From JAJKIP01 sp040509055 (lineage in GTDB: Bacteria; Bacteroidota; Bacteroidia; Chitinophagales; Chitinophagaceae): a stretch of 14,747 nt of DNA. A model generated the notes under the pieces. It searched no databases, was not told the origin of the DNA, and saw only the letters and a program-made list of their open reading frames with translations. Positions 1 to 8,564 of the stretch are shown here, piece after piece (position 1 is the stretch's first letter; every line of letters begins with the position of its first letter). The translations under genes were made by a program, and so were the position numbers. The stretch lies in assembly GCA_040509055.1 (NCBI GenBank), contig JBEVLT010000098.1:1-14747 (forward strand), read 5' to 3'.

Positions 1-10
1 CTTTTAATCT

Positions 11-805
11 TCATACCGCAACCGGGGCCTTGATCGCCGGATGCGACTGGTAATGTTCCAGTGTAAAATCTTCGAATACAAAACCAAAAATGTCTTTTAC
101 CTCCGGATTGAGCTTCATCACGGGCATCGGGTAAGGGGTGCGGCTCAGCTGCAGCATCACCTGTTCGCGGTGGTTGTTATAAATATGCACGTCGCCGAAA
201 GTGTGGATGAATTCGCCGGGCTGCAGACCGCATACCTGGGCGATCATCAGGGTCAGCAGTGCATAGGAAGCGATGTTGAACGGTACGCCTAAAAATACAT
301 CGGCCGACCGCTGGTACAGCTGGCAGCTAAGTTTGCCGTCGGCCACATAAAACTGGAACAGGGTATGACAGGGCATCAGCGCCATATCCGGCAGCTCGGC
401 CACATTCCAGGCGCTGATGATCAGCCGCCGGCTGTCGGGATTCTTTTTGATCTGGGCGATCAGGTCGGCTACCTGGTCGATCACTTTTCCATCCGCCCCC
501 TGCCAGCTGCGCCACTGCTTGCCGTACACCGGTCCCAACTCACCATCGGCATCTGCCCACTCATCCCAGATGCGAACACCATGCTCTTTCAGGTAAGCAA
601 TATTGGTCTCTCCTTTCAGGAACCACAGCAGCTCGTGAATGATGCTTTTCAGGTGCACTTTCTTGGTGGTCACCAGCGGGAACCCCTGCTTCAGGTCAAA
701 CCGCATCTGGTAGCCGAACACGCTTTGCGTACCCGTGCCGGTACGGTCGGTTTTTTCCGCGCCGTTGTCCAGGATATGCCGGAGCAGGTCGAGGTATTGT
801 TGCAT
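11..805 (-). CDS. thyA: Thymidylate synthase ThyA
   Basis: This enzyme converts dUMP and 5,10-methylenetetrahydrofolate to dTMP and dihydrofolate in the cytoplasm, the de novo source of thymidylate. The 264-residue product has the same length as the E. coli enzyme. It shows the N-terminal phosphate-binding arginine region (DRTGTGT, residues 20-26), the catalytic cysteine in MPCHTLFQF (Cys146, the same number as in E. coli), the RRLI arginines (126-129), the dUMP-binding stretch QLYQRSADVFLGVPFNI, and the typical C-terminus ending IKAPVAV. The ATG at 805 gives the expected N-terminus. The gene follows the GH16 gene on the same strand after 105 bp. I saw no link to the glycan locus, so the shared orientation is probably coincidental. 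The usual partner dihydrofolate reductase could lie beyond the left edge; only 10 bases remain there. No residue is missing and the call is secure. Confidence 0.98.
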   Translation of the reverse strand: MQQYLDLLRHILDNGAEKTDRTGTGTQSVFGYQMRFDLKQGFPLVTTKKVHLKSIIHELLWFLKGETNIAYLKEHGVRIWDEWADADGELGPVYGKQWRSWQGADGKVIDQVADLIAQIKKNPDSRRLIISAWNVAELPDMALMPCHTLFQFYVADGKLSCQLYQRSADVFLGVPFNIASYALLTLMIAQVCGLQPGEFIHTFGDVHIYNNHREQVMLQLSRTPYPMPVMKLNPEVKDIFGFVFEDFTLEHYQSHPAIKAPVAV

Positions 806-910
806 GGGCGCAAGTTACGAAAAGGCAAATCACCGTAAGAGCGCCGGCTTGCCTTGTGGGCAATGTGTGGACGAAGCGTACACCGTGTAAGGAAGGCCCC
901 CAATTGCCAG

Positions 911-2119
911 CTACTGGTACACCCGGATATAATCCACGATCAGCCATTGAGGAAATACCGTAGTGGCATCGGGATTGCCCGGCCAGTTGCCGCCTACCGC
1001 CAGGTTGACGATAAAAAAGAAAGTTTCGTTGAACGGGTAGGTGGCAGAAGCCACCAGCTCGCTCTTGTTGACCGTAGAAAACAGCACGCCGTCGAGGTAC
1101 CATTTCAGCTGGTCCTGCTTCCATTCCAGCGAATACACATGAAATTCATCGTTCAGCGTACCCGCCGCCAGCGTGGTATTGCGGCTGACCTGCAGGCTGC
1201 CCGGCCCGGGCCCGTAGTGGATCGTACCATGCGTTTTGCTGGGCTCATGCCCCACCACCTCCATGATATCGATCTCCCCGCTGGTGGGCCAGCCGCCAAA
1301 TACGTTGCTTTGCGGCAGCATCCAGAAGGCCGGCCAGATGCCTTTTCCTTTCGGCAGTTTGGCCCTGATGTCGAAGCGGCCGAATTTGAAGGTCTTTTTT
1401 CCCTGGGTAAGTATTTTCGACGAAGTATAGCTTCGCCCTCCGAAATTTTCTTTCCGTGCTTCGATGATCAGCTTGCCGTCCTGGAAAAAGATGTTTTCCG
1501 GCCGGCCGGTGTAATAGTCCAGTTCGTTATTGCCCCAGCCGCAGATGCCCGGGCAGCCATCGCCGTTCTGGTTGGTCCAGGCGGCAGCGTCCAGCGATCC
1601 GGCATTGAACTCATCGGCCCAGGCCAGCGTGTAGCCGGCGTAGCTGGTGGGTGCGTCGTAACCGGCATTGGTAAACGGTATACGCGTATCGTCGTTCACG
1701 ATCGTGGCTTCGGCCGTCTGCTGCTGGATGGTGGCATTGGCAGCGCCGGTCAGCATCAGGGTAAAGGTTTCGTCGCTTTCGCGTGCATCGTCGGCTACAA
1801 CGGCAATCGTGACCGCTTTTTCCGTTTCATTGGGCTGCAGCGTTACCGACTGGTTGTTCACCGCCGTAAAATCGTCGCCGTTCTTAGCGGTGCCTTCGAG
1901 CGTGGAATAACTGATCGTAACCGCCTGTGCCGAAGCGCGGCTCAGCTTCAGGGTAAACTGGAAGTTCGTGGCGCCGCCGTTGCCTTCCGGCAGGCTGATA
2001 TTGCTGACCGATACCGAAGGCATCGGCTGGCTGCCGGCTCCGCCACCTTTTTTACAGCCAGGGGTCAATGCCAGCAGCAGGTAGCCGGCCAGCAGTAAGG
2101 GAGTAGGATACATGTTCAT
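911..2119 (-). CDS. Calx-beta domain / GH16 laminarinase-like lipoprotein
   Basis: The product is a 402-residue secreted glycoside hydrolase. A signal peptide ends in a lipobox (LTPGC, lipidated Cys22), so it should be an anchored lipoprotein. Residues about 33-145 form a Calx-beta-type domain (LPEGNGG start, DDF and DDARESDETF acidic turns, closing VNDD), a fold that usually binds calcium. Residues about 160-402 are a GH16 domain: WADEFN, GWGNNELDYYT, WPAFWMLP, and the catalytic GEIDIMEVVG with nucleophile Glu282, Asp284 and acid/base Glu287. The ExDxxE spacing is that of laminarinases and lichenases, not xyloglucan transferases. The C-terminus (FFFIVNLAVGGNW, VDYIRVYQ) is complete. It sits 131 bp downstream of susD and is therefore probably the locus's glucan-cleaving enzyme, cutting beta-1,3 or mixed beta-1,3/1,4 links. 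The substrate is inferred. ATGs at 2119 and 2113 are both possible starts. Confidence 0.92.
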   Translation of the reverse strand: MNMYPTPLLLAGYLLLALTPGCKKGGGAGSQPMPSVSVSNISLPEGNGGATNFQFTLKLSRASAQAVTISYSTLEGTAKNGDDFTAVNNQSVTLQPNETEKAVTIAVVADDARESDETFTLMLTGAANATIQQQTAEATIVNDDTRIPFTNAGYDAPTSYAGYTLAWADEFNAGSLDAAAWTNQNGDGCPGICGWGNNELDYYTGRPENIFFQDGKLIIEARKENFGGRSYTSSKILTQGKKTFKFGRFDIRAKLPKGKGIWPAFWMLPQSNVFGGWPTSGEIDIMEVVGHEPSKTHGTIHYGPGPGSLQVSRNTTLAAGTLNDEFHVYSLEWKQDQLKWYLDGVLFSTVNKSELVASATYPFNETFFFIVNLAVGGNWPGNPDATTVFPQWLIVDYIRVYQ

Positions 2120-2159
2120 AAGGGATCACGTTTACTGTCGTCACGGGAAATACACAATA

Positions 2160-2203
2160 AAAGTGGAAGCATCGTACCTGGAAAAGTAAATGCGTTCCAC
2201 TTT
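2160..2203 (-). other. Hairpin between susD and the GH16 gene
   Basis: The 131-bp gap between the susD stop and the GH16 start holds an inverted repeat. Nine bases at 2160-2168 (AAAGTGGAA) pair with 2195-2203 (TTCCACTTT). GCAT at 2169-2172 pairs with ATGC at 2190-2193 across a single bulged base, giving a stem of about 13 bp with a 17-nt loop. On the transcribed (minus) strand the stem is followed by only a short run of T, so it resembles a weak terminator, processing site or stability element more than a strong stop. A role in setting the GH16 level relative to SusCD is inference. Confidence 0.5.
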
Positions 2204-2250
2204 CCGATTGTCTGCTTAGCTTAACTGCGTATGAAAAGCAAGTTGATACA

Positions 2251-3765
2251 TCAGTAATTGGGGTTCTGCGCCAGGCCGCCGGTTTTAACCTCGTTGTCGG
2301 GTATCGGCAGCAGCTCGTGCTTGCCGGTCACGAATCCGAGGCTGCCCAGCTCCGCAGGGGCCTTGCCCCAGCGCACCAGGTCCACATAGCGAACTCCTTC
2401 AAAGGCCAGCTCCAGCTGCCGTTCGGTCACAATAGCGTCGAACAGGGCAGTACCGGAAGCCGATACATTGCCCAGGCCGGCCCTTGTCCTTACCTTATTC
2501 AGTTCGGTGCGGGCGCGGGTTTCGTTGGTAGCCCTGTAATACGCTTCTGCCGCCATCAGCAGCACATCGGCATAGCGGATCAGCCGCCAGTTGGTACCAT
2601 AGTTCAGCTCGCCCACCGGTGCGCCGGTCTGCGACGTAAAGGATCCGTATTTGCGGGCAAAATAACCTTCGTAGTCCCAGGCGGTAGCATTGGTCCAGTT
2701 GCCGCCGGCTGCTTTCAGCTCCACTTCAGACATAATGGTCTCTTTGCGGCGGTTCACATCGCCTGCAGCGATAAAGGCCTGCCACAGCTTGGCTTTGGGA
2801 GAAATAAAGCCCCATCCGCCGCCAAGAGAATCTGCCGGCGCCTTGACATAATAATCTGCCCGCGGCCCCATCAGCTGCACGTGGATATTGCTCACCGGCA
2901 TACCGCCCCAGGGAAAATTGCCCCAGTCGTAGCTCCGGCTGTTGGTATACGATACTTCCAGCAGCGATTCGGATCCAAACTCACCGGCCTGCGAAAAGGC
3001 TTTGCCGATAGTGGGCTCCAGGCCATACTGGCCGGAGGTGATCACGGCATCAAACTGCGCCGCGGCATCGCCCCATTTCTGCTGGAACAGCAGTGCTTTG
3101 CCGTATATAGCCTGCGCCGTACCCTTGCTCACGCGAAACCGGTCGCCGCCAGTATAACCGGTGCGCAGCGGCAGCGCAGGGATGGCTTCCTGGCAATCCT
3201 TTTCGATCTGCGCATACACATCGGCTTTGGCCTTGCGGGGCGTGGTGGTGTACTCGGTCGGCGGTACATCGTCGAGGATCAGCGGCACATCGCCCCACAG
3301 CGATACCAGCTCCAGGTAATTATAAGCCCGGATCACTTTAGCCTCGCCGATCAGCCGTTTGCGCAGCTCGTTTTCCGGCGCCACTTTGTTGATCACCTTG
3401 TTGCAGCGGTAAATGGTATAGTAACACATCTTCCATGCATCGCGGATCTTATCGTTGGTCGCATCGAAATTGTAATCGTCCAGCTGCTGGTAACCGGGCT
3501 GGTCGCCGGGCCCGCTGCCTGCCGCATTGCTTTCATCGGAAGGAAGCGATTTGATGAAGTAAAGGCTGGCCCAGTTGTTATTGTAGTGCGCGGTCATAAA
3601 ATTATAGATCGCGGTTGTGGCCTGTACGGCGTCGGCGTCCGTCTTGTAAAAATCCTGCTCCGCGTACTTACCCGGCACTTCCTGGTCCAGGAATTTCTTA
3701 CAGCCGCTGGCCATCATCAGCACGGCCCCGCCTGCCACCGCCGTTTTGATAAATATATTTTTCAT
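2251..3765 (-). CDS. SusD/RagB-family nutrient-binding outer-membrane lipoprotein
   Basis: SusD proteins are surface lipoproteins that form a lid over their SusC transporter and bind the glycan. This 504-residue product has a signal peptide with lipobox MASGC (Cys22). It has the SusD N-terminal region (FLDQEVPGKYAEQDFYKT, then TPR-like helices with NKV, EAKVIRAYNYLELVSLWGDVPL at about 141-162) and the SusD C-terminal region: RYADVLLMAAEAYYRA (398-412), ELAFEGVRYVDLVRWGK (452-468) and the closing LLPIPDNEV...LAQNPNY (485-504). Length is normal and the gene is intact. It starts 18 bp after the susC stop, so the two are surely co-transcribed. Cys22 is followed by two lysines rather than an acidic stretch. 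The start ATG at 3765 gives an ideal lipoprotein leader. Ligand specificity cannot be read from the sequence; the neighbouring GH16 suggests beta-glucan. Confidence 0.95.
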   Translation of the reverse strand: MKNIFIKTAVAGGAVLMMASGCKKFLDQEVPGKYAEQDFYKTDADAVQATTAIYNFMTAHYNNNWASLYFIKSLPSDESNAAGSGPGDQPGYQQLDDYNFDATNDKIRDAWKMCYYTIYRCNKVINKVAPENELRKRLIGEAKVIRAYNYLELVSLWGDVPLILDDVPPTEYTTTPRKAKADVYAQIEKDCQEAIPALPLRTGYTGGDRFRVSKGTAQAIYGKALLFQQKWGDAAAQFDAVITSGQYGLEPTIGKAFSQAGEFGSESLLEVSYTNSRSYDWGNFPWGGMPVSNIHVQLMGPRADYYVKAPADSLGGGWGFISPKAKLWQAFIAAGDVNRRKETIMSEVELKAAGGNWTNATAWDYEGYFARKYGSFTSQTGAPVGELNYGTNWRLIRYADVLLMAAEAYYRATNETRARTELNKVRTRAGLGNVSASGTALFDAIVTERQLELAFEGVRYVDLVRWGKAPAELGSLGFVTGKHELLPIPDNEVKTGGLAQNPNY

Positions 3766-3783
3766 GAATTTTTTTTTGAGGTT

Positions 3784-6700
3784 TTAGAAAGTAACAGATA
3801 CGCCTACCATCGCTTTGCGGGGAATCGGGTAGCCCCCCCTGTCGATACCGATACTGTTCTGGTTATTGCTGCCGCCCTCGGGGTCTACGCCGGGGTAATT
3901 GGTAAAGGTGAAGAAGTCATCCAGCGATACATAGACCCGTGCACCCTTCATCTTGATGCGGTTGATCAGGTTGGCCGGCAGCGTATAGCCCAGCTGCAAC
4001 TGGCGGATGCGGGCAAAGGAGCCCTTGAAGATCATCAGGTCGCTGTTGTAGATATACGGGTTGTTGGTATTCGGCGCAAACCAGGTATTGGTGCTGCCCT
4101 GCCCTGTCCACCGGTCATTATAAAAGAACTCCGGTTTATTGGCGGTGGGCCGGTCGGTCCGGTTGAAACCCATGAGTATCTCGTTGCCGGACTGGCCCTG
4201 GATGAAGAACAGGAAATCGAATCCTTTGTAGGCCAGGCTCACCCGGCCGCCGTATACGAATTTCGGGTGCGGCGATCCGATCATGGTCTGGTCGGCATTG
4301 GATATCTGTTTGTCGCCGTTCACATCCACCACGATCGGCTCACCCGGTTTGGGCGCATACCCCGTGATGCCGGTAGACAGCAGGTACTTGTCGATCTCGG
4401 CCTGGCTCTGGAAGATGCCGTCCGTCTTGTACCCGTTGAAGAACCAGATCGGGTTGCCTACCTGCATGGCAGTAGCCGTCCAGCCGGTACCTACGCCTGC
4501 ACCACCGATAAAAGGCGTGTTCGGGTCCAGGAATGTTACTTTGTTGTTGACGGTCGTGAAGTTGGCCGACACATCGTAGGAGAACGCGCTGTTGGTCGCG
4601 CTCTTGTAGCCCAGCTCGATCTCCAGGCCCTTGTTCACCACGTTGCCGGCATTCACCGTCAGCAGGGGCGCACCGGCAAAGAACGGGGCTACGCCACCGG
4701 TCAGCAGGTCCTTGGTCGTCTTCTTGTAATAATCCATGGTGAGCGACAGCCGGTTGTTCAGGAAGCTGAAATCAGCGCCGATGTCGAATTGCTCGCTGGT
4801 TTCCCAGGTCAGCTGCGGATAAGCCAGGTTGGTCGGCGCCGCACCTACGAGCAGCGTACCGTTGGCATCCGGGTACAGCATGCCGGAGCCAATGGCGTTC
4901 ATCCATTCGCCGAGGCCTACGGCAGACAGGCTGCCGTTTTGCCCCCAGCTGGCGCGCAGCTTGGCATAGTTCACCACGTGGGTTATACCGGCTGTGAATT
5001 TTTCGTTAGACAATACCCATCCTGCCGATACGGACGGGAAGGTACCCCACTGGTAGCCGGAAGCAAACAGCGAAGACCCGTCTCTCCTGACCGTAGCGTT
5101 CAGCAGGTACTTGCCGTTGAAATCATAAGACAAGCGGCCGAAGAAAGAAGCCAGTGTGCGGGAGAAGCTGATACTGCCGATGCGGTCCACATCATCGGGA
5201 ACATAGTCGGCATAGGAAAAGCGGTCTTCTTCCTTGAACAGGCCCACATAACTGCCGCCCATATGATCTTCCTGCACCTTCAGCGCCGATACGCCGGCCA
5301 GCAGGGTAAAGTTGTGCTCTTTGATCCTTTTCTGGTAGGTGGCAAAGTTTTCCCACTGCCAGGTAAACCAGTTGTTGCTGGCATCATTACCGCCGGCAAT
5401 GCTGTTGAAGCTTTCACTGGAGTACCAGAAGGTCGGCGTCCAGGAGTGGTTGTGCTGCGAAGCCAGGTCCACCCCGAAGCGCGACGTGAATTTCAGCCCG
5501 CGGAACGGTTCGATCTCTGCATATACATTGCCCACCAGTTTGTTCTGGATGGTTTGCCCCTTGGCCAGGCTGATGCGGGCGATGGGATTGCCGTATTCGC
5601 CGCGCAGGTAGTTGGAAATGCCATAATAGTTGCCGTTTTCATCACGGCGCAGCGGGTTGCCGGCCGCAATGGCGGTCTGTACGTGCGCCGGTAAAGCGCC
5701 CTGGTATACCACCGGTGTTACCGGGTCCATCACCAGGCTGCTGGCCAGGATAGAGCCGAATTCGTCGTTGTCCGAGATAGCCCTGCGTTTGAACTGCGAA
5801 AAAGAAATCCGGTTGCCCACCGTGAGCCAGGGCTTTATTTTATTGTCGCCGTTGAAGCGGACGGTGTAGCGGTCAAACCGCGACTTATCGCCGCCCACGA
5901 TGCCCTGCTGCGTAAATACAGAGGCGCCAAGCAGGTAGGTTGATTTTTCCGATCCGCCGCTGAACGTGAGGGTGTGGTGCTGCTGCGGAGCGGTTTGCGC
6001 CACTTCCTGCAGCCAGTTGGTACCGGCGCCGATACCGGCCACATCGGCGGCCGAGGGACGTCCGGGTGTATTGGAAGCTTCCAGGTATTGCTGGTACTGC
6101 TGCGCATCCATCATTTTGATGAAATCATCTTTGAGCGATTGCTGGCCGTACTGGAAACTGTAATTAATCTCTGAAGAATTTTTTTTGCCCGTTTTGGTGG
6201 TGATGATCACCACACCGTTGGCGCCTTCCGCGCCGTAGATGGCGGCAGAAGCAGCGTCTTTCAGTATCTCGATGGAAGCGATCTCCGAAGCATCCAGGTA
6301 CTCGATACCGCCTGCACGTACCCCATCGATGATATACAGCGGCTCATTGGAGCGGTTCGATCCCGTACCCCGGATCCTTACTTTCATGCCCGCGCCCGGC
6401 TGCCCTGAGCTGGGCAATACGGTCACGCCAGCCGTGCGGCCCTGCAGGGCCTGCTCCAGGCGGGTATTGGACACCGTAGCGAGCTGGTCCGACTTGATAG
6501 AAGAAATAGCGCCGGTGACCAGGCTTTTGCGCTGTTGCCCATAGCCTACCACGATCACCTCCTGCATATTCCTGTTTACCGGCTGCAGCTGGATAGATAC
6601 AGCGGTCCGGTTGGCCAGGTTGATCTCCTGCGATACATAGCCGACATAGCTGACGATCAGCGTGGCAGTCTGGCTTTCCACGTTCAGGACAAAATAGCCG

Positions 6701-7179
6701 TCTTCGTTGGTAACGACACCGGAAGTGGTGCCCTTTTCTATCACCGACACGCCGGAGAGCGGATCGCCCTTGTCGTCGGTGATTTTGCCGCTGACGGTAA
6801 TGGCCGGGGCATTGTTCTCGGCCGTGATCACCACCAGGCGGCCGCTCAGTTTTGTATAGGTAAGGTCGGTATTCTGCAGTACTTCCTTCAGCACATCATC
6901 GAGCGAGGCATCTTCCACGGAGATGCTGATCCGCTGGTCGCGGGGCAATATCTCGTCCTTGTACACGAAGCGGAAGACACCCTGCTGCTCGATAACCTTG
7001 AGTATTTTTTTCAAGGGTACCTTTTGCAGGTTCAGTGTGATGTTGTCTTGTCCGTAGCCGTGTGCAAAAGACTGTAGAGAGAAGGCAAAAATGATCAGGA
7101 TCGTAAACTTCATGATCAGCAAGCATTTGATGAACGGGTATGGCATACAGGACGATATGCCAGGTCCATTTTTTTTCAT
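3784..7179 (-). CDS. SusC/RagA-family TonB-dependent transporter with N-terminal STN signalling domain
   Basis: This 1131-residue outer-membrane beta-barrel imports oligosaccharides using TonB energy. In order: an extended N-terminus with hydrophobic signal (MKFTILIIFAFSLQSFA, from residue 23); an STN secretin/TonB short domain (about 46-120, LKKILKVIEQQGVFRFVY); a carboxypeptidase-D-like beta-sandwich (about 128-200, GKITDDKGDPLSGVSV); a TonB box region (EVIVVGYG, 207-214); a plug with LYIIDGV and the SusC signature EILKDAASAAIYG...GVVIITTKTG (to about 331); and a barrel ending with aromatic VSVTF. The STN domain is the part that contacts a FecR anti-sigma factor, so this is a transducer as well as a channel, in line with fecR and the sigma gene upstream. 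Start is ATG 7179; an internal ATG at residue 23 would give a shorter signal peptide, but long N-terminal extensions are common in related SusC proteins. The gene is intact. Confidence 0.96.
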   Translation of the reverse strand: MKKNGPGISSCMPYPFIKCLLIMKFTILIIFAFSLQSFAHGYGQDNITLNLQKVPLKKILKVIEQQGVFRFVYKDEILPRDQRISISVEDASLDDVLKEVLQNTDLTYTKLSGRLVVITAENNAPAITVSGKITDDKGDPLSGVSVIEKGTTSGVVTNEDGYFVLNVESQTATLIVSYVGYVSQEINLANRTAVSIQLQPVNRNMQEVIVVGYGQQRKSLVTGAISSIKSDQLATVSNTRLEQALQGRTAGVTVLPSSGQPGAGMKVRIRGTGSNRSNEPLYIIDGVRAGGIEYLDASEIASIEILKDAASAAIYGAEGANGVVIITTKTGKKNSSEINYSFQYGQQSLKDDFIKMMDAQQYQQYLEASNTPGRPSAADVAGIGAGTNWLQEVAQTAPQQHHTLTFSGGSEKSTYLLGASVFTQQGIVGGDKSRFDRYTVRFNGDNKIKPWLTVGNRISFSQFKRRAISDNDEFGSILASSLVMDPVTPVVYQGALPAHVQTAIAAGNPLRRDENGNYYGISNYLRGEYGNPIARISLAKGQTIQNKLVGNVYAEIEPFRGLKFTSRFGVDLASQHNHSWTPTFWYSSESFNSIAGGNDASNNWFTWQWENFATYQKRIKEHNFTLLAGVSALKVQEDHMGGSYVGLFKEEDRFSYADYVPDDVDRIGSISFSRTLASFFGRLSYDFNGKYLLNATVRRDGSSLFASGYQWGTFPSVSAGWVLSNEKFTAGITHVVNYAKLRASWGQNGSLSAVGLGEWMNAIGSGMLYPDANGTLLVGAAPTNLAYPQLTWETSEQFDIGADFSFLNNRLSLTMDYYKKTTKDLLTGGVAPFFAGAPLLTVNAGNVVNKGLEIELGYKSATNSAFSYDVSANFTTVNNKVTFLDPNTPFIGGAGVGTGWTATAMQVGNPIWFFNGYKTDGIFQSQAEIDKYLLSTGITGYAPKPGEPIVVDVNGDKQISNADQTMIGSPHPKFVYGGRVSLAYKGFDFLFFIQGQSGNEILMGFNRTDRPTANKPEFFYNDRWTGQGSTNTWFAPNTNNPYIYNSDLMIFKGSFARIRQLQLGYTLPANLINRIKMKGARVYVSLDDFFTFTNYPGVDPEGGSNNQNSIGIDRGGYPIPRKAMVGVSVTF

Positions 7180-7205
7180 ACCTTAGTTTTGAATTAATGA
7201 TGGAT

Positions 7206-7227
7206 TTTTGCTCAGGCTTGAGCAAAA
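7206..7227. repeat. 9-bp perfect dyad just upstream of susC
   Basis: TTTTGCTCA (7206-7214) and TGAGCAAAA (7219-7227) are perfect inverted repeats separated by four bases. The dyad ends about 27 bp before the susC start codon. Neither strand carries a terminator-type T run directly after it. It could be a protein operator or a hairpin in the susC mRNA leader; the sequence does not decide between these. Confidence 0.6.
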
Positions 7228-7241
7228 TTTACTGTCTAATC

Positions 7242-7268
7242 ACGGAGGATGCCGCAAACATTCTCCGT
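7242..7268 (-). other. Second hairpin in the fecR-susC intergenic region
   Basis: The arms ACGGAGGATG (7242-7251) and CATTCTCCGT (7259-7268) pair over ten positions with one imperfect pair and a seven-base loop. It lies in the 189-bp gap between the fecR stop and the susC start, about 65-90 nt upstream of susC. The rest of this gap (7180-7205 and 7269-7368) shows no consensus -7 box I can identify. A sigma-specific promoter for susC is expected here, but its motif is unknown. Confidence 0.4.
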
Positions 7269-7368
7269 TCTTATTTTATAGGGGAGTTACGTTATTACTT
7301 TCATACGCATGCAGTTTTGGGGTTAAGCAATCGGTATATAGCAGTTCAGGGCAGTCATCCGCAAAGCC

Positions 7369-8487
7369 CTATGGATATATCAATACTTCTTTCCTCGTGA
7401 TCGTATAGCTGAAATCGCCGCCGCCCGATAGCTGCAGCGCTTCCATCACCTGCTGCAGGCTTTCGTTTTGAAACACCCCGGAGTATTCACCCCGTTTCAG
7501 TTTCTTATCGGTTATATTCACTTTCACATCGTACCACCGTTCTATTTTCAGGGCTATTTCTTCCAGGGGTTCCTTGTCAAATGCCAGCTTATTGTTCACC
7601 CACAGGGTCTCCAGGGCATTGCTTTCGTTTTCGGTAAACCGGATCTTGGCCATGGTGGTCAGCAACTGCCGGCACACGTCTTGCGAGGGGCCGCTGCCGG
7701 CGGCATGTACCGATGTATCGGCAAAGGAGTCGTTGGCCACGATCAGCTTGTCATTGGGCTTCAGGGTGAACTTTTTATCCGGGTTGCGGCGAAGCGTCAC
7801 CTCCACCAGCCCGCGGATCAGCGAGGTTTCCGTATTCTTTTCATCGGCATAGGACCGCACGTTGAAGGCGGTGCCCAGCACTTTCACATCGATCACATCG
7901 GTGTGGATGATAAAGGGGCGGCTCTCATCCCTGACCACATCGAAAAACGCTTCCCCTTCCAGCTGCACCTCCCGGATATTGCCCTGGAATTTTTCGTTGT
8001 AGGTTATTTTACTATCGGCGTTCAGCCATACTTCCGTGCCGTCGGGCAGCTGTATTTTCGACTTGGACCCTTTCTTGGTGCTGACGGTATTTTGCGCCAG
8101 CGCAGCGCCTTGCCCGGTGTTGACCGTTTTAGGATAGGCCAGGTAGATAACCAGGGCCAGCAGGGCGGCCATGCCGGTCAGCCAGCCCAGCTTTCTTACC
8201 AGCGGCCTGCGCCGCGGGGCTTCTTCTTCCGCTGCCTGCAATACCTCTTCGTATTGCAGGGCAGGTTCTGAAAAATGATTACTCAGGCGCTGCATGTGCT
8301 TGTTAAAGAATGCTTCCTTATCGGTGGTGTTTTTCGCGGAGGCTGACCAGATGGTTTGCATCATCCCGGCCCGCAGCTGCAGGTCAGGATGCTCCTGCAG
8401 CAGGGTTTCCAGCTCGCTCAGCTCTTCGGGCTGCGCCTCGCAGGAAAGTTTCAAACTGATCAATAGCCAGAATCTGTCTTCGTTCAT
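7369..8487 (-). CDS. FecR-family anti-sigma factor (FecR domain plus DUF4974-like C-terminus)
   Basis: FecR proteins are inner-membrane anti-sigma factors: the cytoplasmic N-terminus holds the ECF sigma factor and the periplasmic part senses the STN domain of an outer-membrane transducer. This 372-residue product has a cytoplasmic part (1-99), one membrane segment (about 100-119, LGWLTGMAALLALVIYLAY), a FecR domain (about 140-235, KGSKSKIQLPDGTEVWLNADS, LEGEAFFDV, VLGTAFNVRSY), and a C-terminal STN-like DUF4974 region (about 295-372, LWVNNKLAFDKEPLEEIALKIERWYDV, ending YTITRKEVLIYP). Start is ATG 8487; the open frame extends further upstream but would overlap the sigma gene. It lies 77 bp after the sigma gene and 189 bp before susC. 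Together they form a standard sigma/anti-sigma/transducer set. Confidence 0.93.
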   Translation of the reverse strand: MNEDRFWLLISLKLSCEAQPEELSELETLLQEHPDLQLRAGMMQTIWSASAKNTTDKEAFFNKHMQRLSNHFSEPALQYEEVLQAAEEEAPRRRPLVRKLGWLTGMAALLALVIYLAYPKTVNTGQGAALAQNTVSTKKGSKSKIQLPDGTEVWLNADSKITYNEKFQGNIREVQLEGEAFFDVVRDESRPFIIHTDVIDVKVLGTAFNVRSYADEKNTETSLIRGLVEVTLRRNPDKKFTLKPNDKLIVANDSFADTSVHAAGSGPSQDVCRQLLTTMAKIRFTENESNALETLWVNNKLAFDKEPLEEIALKIERWYDVKVNITDKKLKRGEYSGVFQNESLQQVMEALQLSGGGDFSYTITRKEVLIYP

Positions 8488-8564
8488 AGTCGGTGACTTA
8501 TGGGTTAAGACACCAGGACATGCAGCGATGTACCAAAGGAGGTAAAAAAAATATCCGGCAGCGC

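Noticed and set aside
879..889. Short palindrome TACACCGTGTA between thyA and the GH16 gene
   Set aside because: Arms of five bases with one central base occur often by chance. No T run or promoter element is attached to it, so no role can be supported.
854..2098. A 414-codon plus-strand frame opposite the GH16 gene
   Set aside because: The minus-strand frame contains the signal peptide, Calx-beta and complete GH16 motifs; the plus-strand translation shows none and has shadow-type composition.
2317..5694. A 1125-codon open frame on the plus strand, antisense to susD and susC
   Set aside because: It is open only because the opposite strand codes for two well-supported proteins. It crosses the susD-susC junction, its translation has no recognisable domain and is rich in His, Gly, Arg, Val and Gln in the manner of shadow frames, and no promoter or start context supports it.
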